Shown here one piece after another: positions 1-10,754 of a stretch of DNA of 64,000 nt. The position numbers and the translations under genes are program-made. The notes under the pieces were generated by a model. It was not told the origin of the DNA and did not search any database. It saw nothing but the letters and a program-made list of their open reading frames with translations. Source of the DNA: Linum tenue (lineage: Eukaryota > Streptophyta > Magnoliopsida > Malpighiales > Linaceae). The stretch covers positions 60,958,200-61,022,199 of the forward strand of contig CAMGYJ010000005.1 of assembly GCA_946122785.1 (NCBI GenBank). The letters are read 5' to 3'. Within the stretch, counting starts at the first letter, position 1. Each line of letters begins with the position of its first letter.

Positions 1-1139
1 ACCATGGAATGGGAGGGAGCTAGAGGGAATTTTGCATTCGGCAAAGACATAGAGGTTGTTGATGGCTGCGTTTGTTTTGGTGAGGCGTTGGGAGACGACG
101 CAGTTAACAAGGAAGGGAGAGCTGGGGCCTGGAGAGGGAAGGACAGAGACAGGAGGCAGCATGGAGGCAACCCAAGAGACTGATTGAAGATAAGGGGAAA
201 CAGTTGGTAAGGAAGAGACAACACCAGGAAACTTATCTTCAGCAAAAATAACATGACGAGAAAGAAAGAGACGTCGAGACACAAGATCGAGACATCGATA
301 TACACTTTGTTGATGAGAATATCCTAGGAAGACACAAGGATGGAAACAAGGATTAAGCTTATGTGAACTATACAGACGTAACCAAGGGTAGCATGCACAA
401 CCAAAAATATGAAGTTTGGTATAATTATGAGACTCGTTGAACAATAGGGTGAAGGGAACACGACCTCGAAGAGAGGGGGAGGGAAAAAAATTTAAGATAA
501 GTATCAGTAGAGAATTCATAGGACCAGTACGAAAGGGGAAGGGAGGCTTGATGTAACAAGGCAATACCTGTCTCAGCTAAATGACGATGTTTACGCTCAA
601 CAAGACCATTGTATTCAGGAGTATAAGGTGGGGTAAGGAGATGAGTGATACCAGAGGCAACAAGGTTAGATTTAATTTTTTGAAACCTCCATCGGTATAT
701 AGGCTGTGAATGGTTCTGGCAAAATAGTTCTCAATAAAACGTTCAAAGGCAAGGATGGTGGGTAAGACATCAGATATATGTTTGAGAGGATAAAACCAAG
801 TGTAACGCGTAAAGTGATCAACGATGACTAAATAATATGAATAACCATCCACCGAAGATAAAGGAGTAGGGCCTCATACATCAGAAAATAATAAGTCAAA
901 AGGACATGAACTGGACAAACTAGAATCACCAAAAGGGAGCTTATGACTCTTCTTTGACAAGCATGAATTACAATGTGACAAGGACAAAAACTTGGAAACA
1001 GGAAGAGAGTTAACACGAAGTAACCGACCCAAGGATTGATATGACTGACTTGCTAAAACACAACTCCTAACAATGACAATTGTAACCAATGAAAGGGACT
1101 GCAATATAGTGGCACAAGTAATAAATATAGAATTCACAG
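1..1139 (-). pseudogene. Copia pre-integrase and integrase region, broken
   Basis: The minus strand encodes a pre-integrase zinc-binding segment (HCNSCLSKKSHKLPF) at 1137-880 and an integrase core (DGYSYYLVIVDHFTRYTW, then YTDGG) at 850-680. The NGLVERKH glutamate motif follows in a shifted frame near 600. Further left is the conserved stretch RCLDLVSRRLFLSRHVIF near 260-310. A TGA replaces the tryptophan codon just after the first catalytic aspartate (SDV-stop-GPT), and at least one shift separates the second Asp from the Glu. The copy is not functional. Confidence 0.85.
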
Positions 1140-2035
1140 GTCTCTAGAGTTACTATTACTCAACTTCGGTTCATTATCTAGCTAACCAGATTAAGATAGA
1201 AGAACTATAACTACTCTAACAAACTACATTTAAAGTTAATGTAATTACAGGTTGGGAACTCACTTAGGTATTATTCCCCCTAGAATGCAGTTAGGCCAAG
1301 TTTTAATTCACCCAATCCAATTCACTTGACAGATATACTGCGGAAAGTTAGTCTTGGCAAGTCTGGAATCTCGAGTAAAGCAATCCAGACCCTCTCAGTT
1401 TGAATACTGGGCGGGCGACTAACCTCCACGGCATAAACTAACCAAGGTAATAACACACCAAACTTTCTCTACTGACTTTAATTCCAGTACAAAGCAGTGA
1501 ATCGATTTCTTTACTAAAGTAATTGATCCACTACGTCGAATTAAGGTTGCTCTATTAACCTATGCAGAGACTATTGTTCTAGGTTAAAGCAGGAATCACA
1601 AAATTTTGATCAGGACTCAAGTAATTATGAATCAATGCCTCAACTTAATATAAAACGTCAATCAATCATGAATTCAAGTTCATACAACTCTTTCTAGCAT
1701 ACAAATCTAGGGTTTCTCAAACCCTAAGTGAAGAAAAGTTACTCCATAGAGAATAGAGAGAATGCAGAAATCTGATCTAGATCTTCAATCTCTATCTCCA
1801 AGCTTGATTCTCGAACTCGAATGGTGAAGAAATCTTCCAAAATAGCTCCAAGAATGATCCCAATGCTCTCTCTCTAGGGTTCCTCCCCCTCCAAAAAGGC
1901 ACAAAACAGACTTTTATACCCGCTTCTGGAAGTTACCCGATCAGGTTTTATAGATACCCGGTTTGCTTTTTGGATCTCCTAACTGGGGATTTTTTCTGAT
2001 CAAAATCCCCTACCAGACTTCAGCAGTAAGAGTGC
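1140..2035 (-). mobile_element. LTR-like insertion inside the Copia gag/integrase region
   Basis: About 0.9 kb with no Copia coding similarity lies between the zinc-knuckle end of gag and the pre-integrase segment. On its minus strand it has a TATAAAAG box near 1912-1919 followed by a leader-like stretch rich in CTCTCT on the plus strand. This is the layout of an LTR (U3-TATA-R-U5), so a solo LTR is the best guess. I could not find a clean TG...CA pair or target duplication, so the exact ends and the family are unresolved. Confidence 0.45.
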
Positions 2036-2968
2036 TCGGAGTAGGTGCATTGTTAGTATAATTGGCATGTTTACGTTTATGAGGATGAGCTGGTAGCATT
2101 GTTTTAGCGGTGTGACCAGGATAGTCACAATATTAACTAACCGGACGAGAAAGCGACGCGAATCATCGTCAGCCCGAGGAGATTCCTAGGAAGAAGAAGG
2201 ATAACCCGGGGATGATGGCCACCATGAGTGCGGCCACCACCACGGTGACCATGAACATCACGACTGCGTTGAGTAGAAAAGCGGTTGCACGCTGGTCACT
2301 GTAGACACGAGCAGCACGTAAGTTAGCTTCCAAAGCGACTAGACGATTCTAAAGATCTTCAAGAGAAGGGAAAGTTTCACGTGCACGAACATCAGCGGAA
2401 AATTCCTTGTAGTTAGAGCCGAGTCCACGAAGACATAGGGCACCTAGTTTGGCAGGCGAGACCGGGGCCCCAATAAGGGTAGGTTCAGCAGCATGGGAAC
2501 GAAGAGATTGAAGAAAAGAGGTGATGTCTCAATCCCCTTTCTTCTCAGCATAGAAACGACCACGAAGATGCATTATGCGTGATTGAGAGATGTCGGCGTA
2601 TGTGCGCTACATGATATTCCACGTACCAGCAGAAGTAGTAGCCGACGTTATGAAAGGCAAGACACCTTCAGAAACAAAGGAAAAAATCCATTCAACAAGA
2701 GCTGATCTTGCCAAAACCAGTGAACGTAAGCTGGATTGCGGACTTCAACATTGTTAACAGTAACTTGCTCAGCAAGAACTGGAACAAAGCCTTCAATGTA
2801 TCCAAAGAGATCAAGTCCATGGAGCAGAGAGAGAAACTGAGCTCTCCAAGATGGGAAATTGTTCGCTGTAAGCTTCAAAGGAAGGGAGGCTGCTGGGTTG
2901 AACGTCACCAACGGCATCTGGTCGGAATCAGGAATGAGAAGACCAGAGCTGCTGCTTGACTCAGACAT
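2036..2968 (-). pseudogene. Copia gag, frameshifted
   Basis: The minus-strand frame opens at an ATG at 2968 with a serine-rich leader. It continues into the gag region of plant Copia elements (motifs LTANNFPSWRAQF, GLDLFGYIEG and WFWQDQLL). The frame is lost near 2660, but gag-like sequence continues leftwards in other frames as far as a zinc-knuckle-like stretch (PGHTAKT) near 2100. It would have been the nucleocapsid precursor. No continuous protein can be made from this copy. Confidence 0.8.
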
Positions 2969-3018
2969 GACGCAGCAAAGGAGCTTTAGGGATTTGGATC
3001 AGTCCTGTGAAGCTTGTT

Positions 3019-3030
3019 GCTCTGATACCA
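3019..3030 (-). other. Primer-binding site (initiator Met tRNA type)
   Basis: The minus strand reads TGGTATCAGAGC two bases inside the LTR end. This is the common plant Copia primer site, complementary to the 3' end of initiator methionine tRNA. Confidence 0.9.
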
Positions 3031-3032
3031 TA

Positions 3033-3183
3033 TGGGGAATAAGTCGTAAGTATTATGGATGTATAGTAGAATATATATACACAAGAAGTATACATGTACA
3101 ACAAATACATGAAGAATAAATGTAATCAAACTACAACAAGGATAGCGTATTCCTAATAAACTAGTCATTCTTCAATTGTCACA
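3033..3183 (-). repeat. Copia 5' LTR (about 150 bp)
   Basis: On the minus strand the block begins TGTGACAATTG and ends TTCCCCA, just before the primer-binding site. The TG...CA ends and position support an unusually short LTR of about 151 bp. The partner LTR is outside the window, so both ends are inferred from the motifs and the spacing to the primer site. Confidence 0.7.
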
Positions 3184-3864
3184 ATTTTCCTCTTGATATC
3201 TTATCTTTAGTCTGAGATTTTCGCTTTGATATTCATCATTATTTAAAAGCATATTTGATGCAATTGCTCTTGAAATAGTTATTAGAAGTCAAAATAAGAA
3301 CGGTGAAAATATCCAAAATACTAACATTTAAAATATGACAATAAAAAAATAATGACAAATAACAACATAACCATAAACAAAAGACTAATGGCCTTGCTGA
3401 GGTGGGCATGATGGTTCATACCTAACCTTATAATCATATTCTTTATAATCGTTATTAAACCAAAAAAATGCTTCTCTTCGACTACGACTTTTTCCTCAAC
3501 CAAGCCATTCAAAAAAATTTGCTTCTAAACATGTACATTAATTTTACTTTTTGTATAATCAAGGTGCTTGGCTTCCTCGCCACGTTAAGTTTGGAAGCAC
3601 ACTAAAATGTTTCTTTTACTTAAGCAAAAGAGATGAGTTATTTCGTAATTCTACATCCAAATAAAGGGGCGATAAATTGTCAAATCTAAACTTTGGTGTA
3701 GGAATTTGTGATGGAAATAGAAACATAGGTTTCATCGACTGCCCCCAACACTCTAGCTCAACTTCGATCCATCATATCAGCGGCTTCAATTCAACAATTA
3801 TACACTTGTCACAGTTGAAAGTCACACATATACGCTCTAGTGTGTGTATATATATGGCAAAGGC
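3184..3864. other. AT-rich intergenic sequence
   Basis: I see no gene or repeat structure here. Short open frames of 60-70 codons have no recognisable content. Confidence 0.5.
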
Positions 3865-4247
3865 TAGCATACGTCCGGACGTATCCTAGACTATCGTACG
3901 GTCGTTGAGTTTTGCTATTTAGACAATGAATTAACCGGAGTTTGAGGCATGATACTATACCCTAACCCCTAGCGGGTGAACCTCAGTCCGCAATTTACTA
4001 ACCCAAAGCATAATATTCATTTAATCTTGAAATGAAAATTAACGGTTCTGATTCGTTGAAATTATTGTTGATTTTCATTTTAAGATTAAAAGAATCTCAT
4101 GATTTGGGTTAGAAAACTAGGGACTGAGGTTTATCCATTAGTGGTTAGGGTATAGTATCATGCCCAAAACTCCGGTTAATTCATGATCTAAATAACAAAA
4201 CTCAAACAGGCGTACGGTAGTCTAATGTACGCCCGGGCGTACGCTAC
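3865..4247. mobile_element. Foldback MITE, about 380 bp
   Basis: The two halves are imperfect inverted copies. The left arm has AGCATACGTCCGGACGTA and GTTGAGTTTTG; the right arm has CAAAACTCAA and GCCCGGGCGTACGCT. Inside, TTAACCGGAGTTT pairs with AAACTCCGGTTAA, and GATACTATACCCTAACC pairs with GGTTAGGGTATAGTATC. There is no coding capacity. The long arms suggest a Mutator-like or foldback MITE; I could not define a target duplication. Confidence 0.75.
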
Positions 4248-4686
4248 CCTGAACAGGTGTGCTCCTCATATCCCAATATTAAAAACTTAAATATGAAAAT
4301 CAATTTAATCAAAAAAATATCAACGATTTTAATTTACTGAAATACAAAAAAGTACATCTAACTGCTCATTTGAATAATCCGTATATTTGGCCCGGCTTTT
4401 AGAAGTGCTTTTTGGGTACAAAAGTTGAAGTCGGGTTAAACACCTATAAAAGCTCGGCTTTTGAAAAGCTGAAAAGCGCTTTGGTATAACATAAAAGTAG
4501 AAGCTCCGGTTTGGAGCTTTTGCGAAAAAGGTGTTTTAAAAATATAAGATTATACTTACCATATTTTAATCTTATTTCAGAAAATAAATTATAAAAGTAT
4601 ATTATATTTAATATAAAAGAAATCAAACAAGATCCATATTGACTACTTTTTATTGTTTAGAATTTTTATTCATATTTTATATTCTA

Positions 4687-4695
4687 AATCCTTTA
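4687..4695. repeat. Target-site duplication of the 10.7-kb MULE, left copy
   Basis: AATCCTTTA lies here and again, without mismatch, at 15399-15407 directly beyond the other end. Nine base pairs is the standard target duplication of Mutator-like elements. Confidence 0.92.
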
Positions 4696-4731
4696 GGATT
4701 TTGCTACGGTGACATGCTTTTCGGTAGACCT
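4696..4731 (+). repeat. MULE terminal inverted repeat, left (shortened)
   Basis: The start GGATTTTGCTACGGTGACATG runs on to TTTTCGGTAGACCT. It matches the inverse of the right end, apart from about 20 bp missing between GACATGC and TTTTCGG. Confidence 0.85.
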
Positions 4732-4742
4732 AATCCAACATG

Positions 4743-5634
4743 CGGTCGACCGAATGGACTAATTCATGTATGTGGGGTTCCGAGAAGCGGTCGACCTCTT
4801 ACATAATACGGTCGACCGCTTTGGTGGTCTAACAGAATGAAAGGTCGACCCAAATATCTCATAGGCCGACCCTTGTGCACCTAACAAGTCGACCGCATTA
4901 TGAAGAGGTCAACCGCCTTCACACCGTATCCGTATTGGATATGGATTCCAACACCAGAAAGGTTCCACAATTGGACAAGGAAACGAATTGGGTCGACCCA
5001 TTCACGTCCTAAATCTCTATAAATATGAATATAAGTCCCCTTCAACGCCACCAAGTCTGAATTAGGTTTTTTTCCGACTTAGAGCCTTTGTGAAGAAGAT
5101 CGTTCGCGGTTGCTGTTGTACGTGTTGGAAGTGGTCGACCAGGTCTAAGGTGCGGTCGACCTAATGTAGCATTCGCCGTCTTATTTTTTAATGCGTGATT
5201 TTCACCGGCTAACTTGATATATTGTTGGATGCAAAATTCAATTCGGTCGACCGTGACGTCAACCAGGTCGACCTGACGAGACAATTCTTCGTATTTGAAT
5301 TTAGGCCACAACACTTGGACTTCTGTACTTGCGAGGTAACCCAATTGGTCGACCTAATGGGTTCCAAGGTCGACCGTTTATGTTTTTTTGGTTATTCAAC
5401 CTGAATGTCGACTTTGGCTTTGTTTGTATGACTATGTTGTGCTTGAAAAGGTCGACCGCGCCAGATATCTGGTCAACCTATCCTTTTTTCGTTTTAATTT
5501 TGAACTTACTTTTTGTTGTTAATTGTTATTTTCCTGCTGGATAGGTCGACCTAGGAATAAAAGAGGTCCCTAACGAGTTGTGGTAGTCACTATTTGTCTT
5601 CCAGGTCGACCTAATACTTTGTCAGGTCGACCAC
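4743..5634. repeat. GGTCGACC paired-site cluster, left promoter and leader
   Basis: About 16 GGTCGACC (or one-mismatch) palindromes lie between the left end and the first ATG. Several form pairs 21 bp apart, for example 4789/4810, those around 5133 and 5245, and those around 5348 and 5606. The 13 bp between the two 8-mers varies in sequence while its length does not. Confidence 0.85.
5018..5025 (+). promoter_or_regulatory. TATA box of the Ulp1-like gene
   Basis: TATAAATA lies about 690 bp before the ATG. The upstream stretch ATTGGACAAGGAAACG resembles ATTGGATAAGGAATTCG upstream of the transposase TATA box at 8409, so the element seems to use one promoter module twice. The long gap to the ATG, ending in TTTAG, fits a 5' untranslated intron. 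Confidence 0.6.
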
Positions 5635-5709
5635 GTCTTTGTTTTTTGGTCAATTGTAGAAATTTGTACTTGAATTATGATTTGAATTTTTCTTTAAATT
5701 GTTTAGACG

Positions 5710-7817
5710 ATGACGCATGATGAGAAACTGCATCAAGATTTGGGTGAAATCATGAAATTATTGAAAGCCACACAAGAGAAGCTGGTGGTGTGTCAAACAC
5801 AAGTCAATGACTTTCAGAAGTCCATGCGTGTTAGAGTGGAGCAATTGTCAGTTCGACTGACAGATATGACTGGGATGATGCATGACGGGTTTGAGAGGCT
5901 AGAAGGTGCTATCAAAGATATAAGTGCAGAACGAATGGAGAATGGCGTAAGAAATGGTAAAGGAAAGAAATTTGACTTTGGTAAAGAGGAGGAAGACCAT
6001 GATGACTCTAAAAATTGCTACCAGAGCATAGACGATTTATTGAAAGAGCACATTTTAAAGGTATCCAAGTATATTCATATGTGATTGAAGATATTAGTAT
6101 TACTATCATTAGTGCTAATTTGTTTTGTTTATATGTTTGACAGAGTGAAACAACGAATGGCCGCAAGGGTTCCTCTCCTAATTACAAGAGACCGCGATAT
6201 GAAAGTGACTCCTACACCACTCCACAGAAGGATCAATTTGTAAGAAAGGGATTATTTAGTGATGATAGCGATGAAGATGAATCTAAGAGTCCTTTCGAAA
6301 AGCACGGGGTAAGTTTACGTTACATATTCATCTATAATGTGTGTTTGTGTTCATATGTTACTTTAATTTTAACTATGATTTGTAGGTCATGAAAGTGGAG
6401 GGTCTAGAAGGATTCACCAAAAATCTTCAAAATCCAGTTGAAGACTTGTATTATGTTGTTACTAAAGAGAAGGTTGGGGACAAGTAAGACGTTTTTTAGT
6501 ACGTGTGGTCGACCGTTTGTCCAATAAGGTCGACCGTTTGTCCAATGAGGTTGACTGTGACTGTGAACAGGTCGACCTGTACGTTTCAAATCACAATTGA
6601 CATTTCTGTTATTTTGATTTTTGCAGTTTGACCGTTGTGGACTTTTTGTTCTGAAAACGTGCAACGACATTATTTGAGTTCGGTCATTAGCGAGAATAGT
6701 TGGGTTTGCTCATCAGTAAGTACTATACTACTACGACTTTCGTATGAATTGTGCACTATTTATGTTACGATTTACGATGATTTTGTGTTTGATTGTTGGA
6801 TGGTAGGTAGTGGATTTGTGTGCAAGGGCACTAACAATGTCTGAAAAACATGATGTGAAAGAGCCAAATGTGTGGTATTTGCCAAATATGTTTTCGGTAA
6901 GAGCCGTAATGTCAAATTATTTGTCATAACCTAGTTATTTATATTGTACCATGTCAATTCATCTCAACTAAAACATGGTGCAGAAAATGGTACGCGCTAA
7001 CATGAAGACCAGACAAATTCTTAACAAGTTGATGAATGATGGCGTGGACTTTATGCCGAATGTCAGTGCATGCCAGAAGGTTAGTCTAGTCAATGTCCCT
7101 ATATCATTAAATTTTGAAAGTGCATTTGTTTGTATTCGCTGTTTATAACATATAGTGAGTGTTTCGTTGCTAGATATTTATGTCAGTTCTTGACGATGAA
7201 GCACGTCATTGGTTTCTGTATCTCGTCAATGTCCAGCAAAAAACTGCATTTTTGCTTGACAGTCTACCTTCAACTAGTGAGGCGAATCGTAGGCGTAAAT
7301 CAGCACTATGCAAGAAATTGGTAAGTGTTTCCTATAACTTTCTGACTACTAAGCGTTACGTATTATGCTAGAAGCTTAAAATATTCGTTATTTGTGTGTA
7401 GTTGTCCACTTTGGATGACATTTTGAAACCAGAGCGCATGAGGAATGTAGTAGTACCAAATTTTGGAGATTTCAATTTTGATGAGCTACCAGTTCAACGG
7501 CAAAGGAATAGTACGGAGTGTGGTGTGCACGTCATGCAGTGGATGCGCTATGGATCCAAGGATCTTGATAGAGTGGTGAGTATATCGTCAAACAAATAAC
7601 TAGTTTAATTTACACTTTTTTTAGTTGTAATGAAATCTTACATGGCATAATGCAGATAGGAGAAGAACACAAATTACCGGCTCGAAAGGAGATTCTATGG
7701 TATCTGGCTACACATTTTGAAAACCGTGCACGAGAAAATCTTTTCAAGCATGTAGTAGATGAATGCATGGAACGAGGCAAAGAGAGACAGAGTTCAAACA
7801 AAAAAGCAAAGAAATGA
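5710..7817 (+). pseudogene. MULE-encoded Ulp1/SENP-family cysteine protease (C48), frame break in exon 4
   Basis: The spliced model has exons 5710-6060, 6144-6308, 6386-6483, 6627-6715, 6807-6896, 6984-7079, 7174-7320, 7402-7575 and 7656-7817, all with GT-AG borders. The C-terminal half is a C48 peptidase: HWFLYLVN gives the catalytic His, LLDSL the Asp region, and VQRQRNSTECGVHVMQW the Gln and Cys. This family cuts SUMO or related tags from proteins. The N-terminal part is coiled-coil-like, then acidic. Exons 5-9 stay in one frame, but joining exon 3 to exon 4 loses one base of phase, so there is either an indel in exon 4 or a stop at 6485-6487. Intron 3 holds three GGTCGACC sites. I am confident of the family and less sure of exons 1-4. 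Confidence 0.82.
6506..6580. repeat. GGTCGACC sites in intron 3 of the Ulp1-like gene
   Basis: Three palindromes occur inside the intron, the first two 21 bp apart and followed by a decayed copy (GGTTGACT). They show that the motif occupies introns as well as promoters but stays out of exons. Confidence 0.8.
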
Positions 7818-7972
7818 AGTCGTTAAGTTACAATGTTGCATTATTTGGACCATACATTGAATTTGTATTTGCGAGATCGTGTCATTTTGGATTTTGAATG
7901 TTTATCGTTTATTAGATTTGTTATACAATTATGGATGTGACTGAATTTACGATTTCAATCGTCTAGAACAAG

Positions 7973-8307
7973 TGGTCGACCACATACTCAAAGCGGGCAT
8001 ACCCAAAGGCAGAGCACAGGTCGACCTCGTGACGCTTATGGTCGACCTATGATACCGTAGCAAAGTCAAAAACCATGTAGAATAAGTATGGAATCTCGTC
8101 TGTTTGGCCTTAATAAAATACGGTCGACCATTCGTGTCAAGATGTCGACCTGTGCTCACATTTATAATCAATGGTCGACCATTTCAGTAAAGAGGTCGAC
8201 CTGTTTCACATTTAAAAACAACGGTCGACCATTTGTGTAAAGAGGTCGACCTGTTTCACATTTACCCAAGACGGTCGACCATTTGTGCAAAGAGGTCGAC
8301 CGTAATG
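7973..8307. repeat. GGTCGACC paired-site cluster upstream of the transposase promoter
   Basis: About 11 sites lie between the protease stop codon and the transposase TATA box. From 8122 on, four successive pairs share the layout GGTCGACC-ATTTGTGTAAAGA-GGTCGACC with small changes. Each pair is 21 bp from start to start, and pairs recur about every 50 bp. Confidence 0.88.
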
Positions 8308-8408
8308 ATTCATGTCCTTGTACAATTAGGATTTTGTGTACTTGTCCTTGTCGAATTATGATTTTATATATCTTTCACCAATTGGATAAGGAATTCGTCT
8401 ACATTATC

Positions 8409-8416
8409 TATAAATA
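8409..8416 (+). promoter_or_regulatory. TATA box of the MURA transposase gene
   Basis: TATAAATA lies about 100 bp after the last paired GGTCGACC cluster and about 400 bp before the ATG. A splice acceptor, GTTGCAG, sits two bases before the ATG, so a leader intron is likely. That intron would carry the cluster at 8551-8766. Confidence 0.65.
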
Positions 8417-8550
8417 GATGGGAGTCTTAAGACTTTAATCGTACTTCGATTTATGCAATTTGTTGGAGTGAAGTTTTAATCTCATCGCTCTTATTGTAAT
8501 CGGGTGTTGGTGGCGGTTTATTTTTATTCCGGTAGACCGTAACAATAAGT

Positions 8551-8766
8551 GGTCGACCTCTTTGCTAAGGTATGTCTCGTATGTGCTTGTTAATGGTTGT
8601 ATGTGGTTAAATTTTTCCCACCATACGGTCGACCACCCCCACCATCCGGTCGACCGTACTTTCGTAATTATAGGATTAGGTCGACCTTTCAGTAAATTTA
8701 GGTCGACCGCATGTTTGTTATTTAGTAATAAGGTCGACCGTACAGTTCATTCAGGTCGACCTGACG
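8551..8766. repeat. GGTCGACC cluster in the transposase leader intron
   Basis: Seven sites lie between the TATA region and the splice acceptor before the transposase ATG, including pairs at 21-22 bp (near 8626/8647 and 8678/8700). Confidence 0.82.
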
Positions 8767-8818
8767 AGAGCTAATTGTGTATGTTTTGACATTAAGTTCG
8801 TATTCCGATCGTTGCAGG

Positions 8819-10666
8819 ATGGATAACAGAGATGATACAGATGATAGAGATGATGATGAGGTTAACTTCGATGAGGAACCTAATGATGCTCGAGAAGGAG
8901 CTATGGATAATTCCGATGATGAAGTGGTTGGGGATGATAATGAAACCGAGGGTGCTGAAGAAGAATTTATGGATGATGAAGAAGCTACTGAGTATGAACA
9001 ACAAATTCCTTCCATGGAGTTCCAAACATTAGAAGATGCAGAGAAATTTTACGATTCCTATGCTAAAGCGAAAGGATTTAGCGTTCGACGTAGAGATCTT
9101 TGGAGGAGTCGTCGAGGAGTAGCAATTGGGAGGACAATGGTATGTTCGAGAGAGGGGACTAGAGATAAGATGCATATAGATAAAGAAGGTCGGACTCGAC
9201 AACATCGTAAGATGACAAGACATTCTTGCAAGGCATCGTATACTGTACGCTTTGATCGGAATAAGAAAATGTGGGTTGTTTCTAAGTTTGAGAGGAAGCA
9301 CTCACATCGTTGCTGCAATGAAGAAGAAACTCAATTCCTTCGGTCTCATCGAAATGTGAGTGAAGGAGATAAGGCTCTGGCAATAGGGATGCGACAGTCA
9401 GGAATAAAACAACGCAACATTGTTCAGTTCATGAAGAATAAAGTTGGAGGATATGAGAATCTGGGGTACACTCCAAAGGATTTGGACAATGCTGTTCAGC
9501 AATCCCGAACAGTTGACGACGATCTAATAGGAGATGTTAACCGAACATTGGGTTACTTGCAAAGTAAACATACCTCTGATGCGGGCAGCTTCTTCAAGTA
9601 CACAACCAACGATGAAGGTGAATTAGGCAATCTCTTCTGGTCGGACTCCACATCTAGAGCAGATTACCATTTTTTTGGGGATGTCTTGGCGTTCGATGCA
9701 TGCTACAAGCGCAACAAGTACAATCGACCATTTGTTATGATGGTTGGTGTAAATCACCACCACCGTAACATCATATATGGTTTTGCCCAGTTGGATAACG
9801 AGACAATCCCCAACTATGTTTGGTTGTTGAATACTTTTCTGGAGTGTATGAACTCTAAGATGCCCACTTCAGTGATCACAGACGGAGACAAGTCTATGCG
9901 TGGTGCCATTGCTACTGTGATGGTTGGAGTGCCTCACCGTCTTTGTATTTGGCATATTGAGACAAATGCGACAACGGCCGTTCATAATAAGGAGTTCGTT
10001 AGCGCATTCACTTACTTGGCGAAAGCACGAATATCGATTGAGGAGTTTGAGAGGCGTTGGGAGCATTTGATTTGTCAGCATGGTTTGTCTGCAAATAAGT
10101 GGTTGCAGAATTTGTACGCTGACAAATTACTGTGGGCAGAGGCATACTTGAAGGATATTTATTTCGGTGGACTCCAATCAACCTCGCGATGTGAGTCATG
10201 TAACCATTGGATAAATGGGTATGTGGGAACTCAATACAGCTTGCAACGTTTTGTTCAGGGCATTGATGAAGCACTGAAGGGGATGCGTTTCACGGAGGTG
10301 CAGGATGATTATACTTCTAGGCACACGAGGTTGGTCTGCAAGCATGCCCTGCGCACTTGGGAAATGCAAGCTGAAAGTATCTACACTCATCGTACATTTG
10401 CTATCTTCAAGACTGAACTAGAGAATGAAGCTTCTTATGTATTAGCGGAGAGAAGAAATGAATCAGATGGGACAGAGACATCCACCCAAACCTCCCTCCA
10501 TCCTCTATCTAAGAAAACCTCCCCCACTCATTCTACACCACAATCAGAAACCTATCCCACCACATCCACTCATTCTTCCTCTCCTTTCCCTTCTTCATCT
10601 TCTTCTCCCATTTCCAAAAACTCCATTTTCCAAAAACTCAAAGAAACCTTCATCCTCATCAATTAG
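8819..10666 (+). CDS. mudrA-like: MURA-type MULE transposase, C-terminus replaced
   Basis: The 615-residue frame starts at the ATG directly after a splice acceptor. Residues 1-60 are very acidic. Residues 66-165 are a FAR1/MudR-type zinc-binding DNA-binding domain. Residues 285-420 are the MULE transposase core, with the first acidic residue in AFDACYKR (about D293), the second in ITDGDKS (about D355) and a glutamate in ERRWEH (about E415). Up to about residue 550 the sequence still fits the family; the last 65 residues are a Ser/Thr/Pro-rich tail. The SWIM zinc finger normally present near the C-terminus is missing. The junction near 10470 looks like a deletion into the leader of the third gene. 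It would bind element ends and cut DNA; the truncated form may not be active. Confidence 0.9.
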   Translation: MDNRDDTDDRDDDEVNFDEEPNDAREGAMDNSDDEVVGDDNETEGAEEEFMDDEEATEYEQQIPSMEFQTLEDAEKFYDSYAKAKGFSVRRRDLWRSRRGVAIGRTMVCSREGTRDKMHIDKEGRTRQHRKMTRHSCKASYTVRFDRNKKMWVVSKFERKHSHRCCNEEETQFLRSHRNVSEGDKALAIGMRQSGIKQRNIVQFMKNKVGGYENLGYTPKDLDNAVQQSRTVDDDLIGDVNRTLGYLQSKHTSDAGSFFKYTTNDEGELGNLFWSDSTSRADYHFFGDVLAFDACYKRNKYNRPFVMMVGVNHHHRNIIYGFAQLDNETIPNYVWLLNTFLECMNSKMPTSVITDGDKSMRGAIATVMVGVPHRLCIWHIETNATTAVHNKEFVSAFTYLAKARISIEEFERRWEHLICQHGLSANKWLQNLYADKLLWAEAYLKDIYFGGLQSTSRCESCNHWINGYVGTQYSLQRFVQGIDEALKGMRFTEVQDDYTSRHTRLVCKHALRTWEMQAESIYTHRTFAIFKTELENEASYVLAERRNESDGTETSTQTSLHPLSKKTSPTHSTPQSETYPTTSTHSSSPFPSSSSSPISKNSIFQKLKETFILIN

Positions 10667-10680
10667 AAGAAGAAGAAGGT
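10470..10680 (+). other. Pyrimidine/CA-rich leader-like segment fused to the transposase end
   Basis: From about 10470 the sequence becomes C- and A-rich (CCACCACATCCACTCATTC, then TTCTTCATCTTCTTCTCCC). It ends AGAAGAAGAAGAAG before GTATAG. This resembles a plant 5' untranslated exon with a splice donor. It could be the first exon of the third gene, joined to the acceptor at 13491 by an intron holding the repeat arrays. No TATA box for a third promoter is visible, as expected if a deletion removed it. Confidence 0.45.
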
Positions 10681-10754
10681 ATAGCTTTCAGTCCTCTTTT
10701 TCATTTGAGTTGATTCTTGTCTTCTTCTTTTTGTTTTCAAAAAATCTAAAGATG

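Larger units (their letters stand above)
1..3183 (-). mobile_element. Degenerate Ty1/Copia LTR retrotransposon, 5' half, cut by window start
   Basis: Read on the minus strand, the order is a short LTR, a primer-binding site matching initiator Met tRNA, gag, then pre-integrase and integrase sequence that runs off the window at base 1. Gag-before-integrase-before-RT order and the TGGTATCAGAGC primer site are typical of Copia. The coding parts are broken by stops and shifts, and a block of about 0.9 kb at 1140-2035 interrupts gag and pre-integrase. RT, RNase H and the second LTR would lie to the left of the window, so the target duplication cannot be checked. Confidence 0.88.

Noticed and set aside
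3019..3030. tRNA gene
   Set aside because: Only the 12-base primer-binding complement is present. There is no cloverleaf, and I found no convincing tRNA, rRNA or snRNA gene elsewhere.
8722..9318. Minus-strand Ser-rich and other frames opposite the transposase start
   Set aside because: They are the complement of the acidic N-terminus of the transposase (GAT/GAA repeats) and have no domain content.
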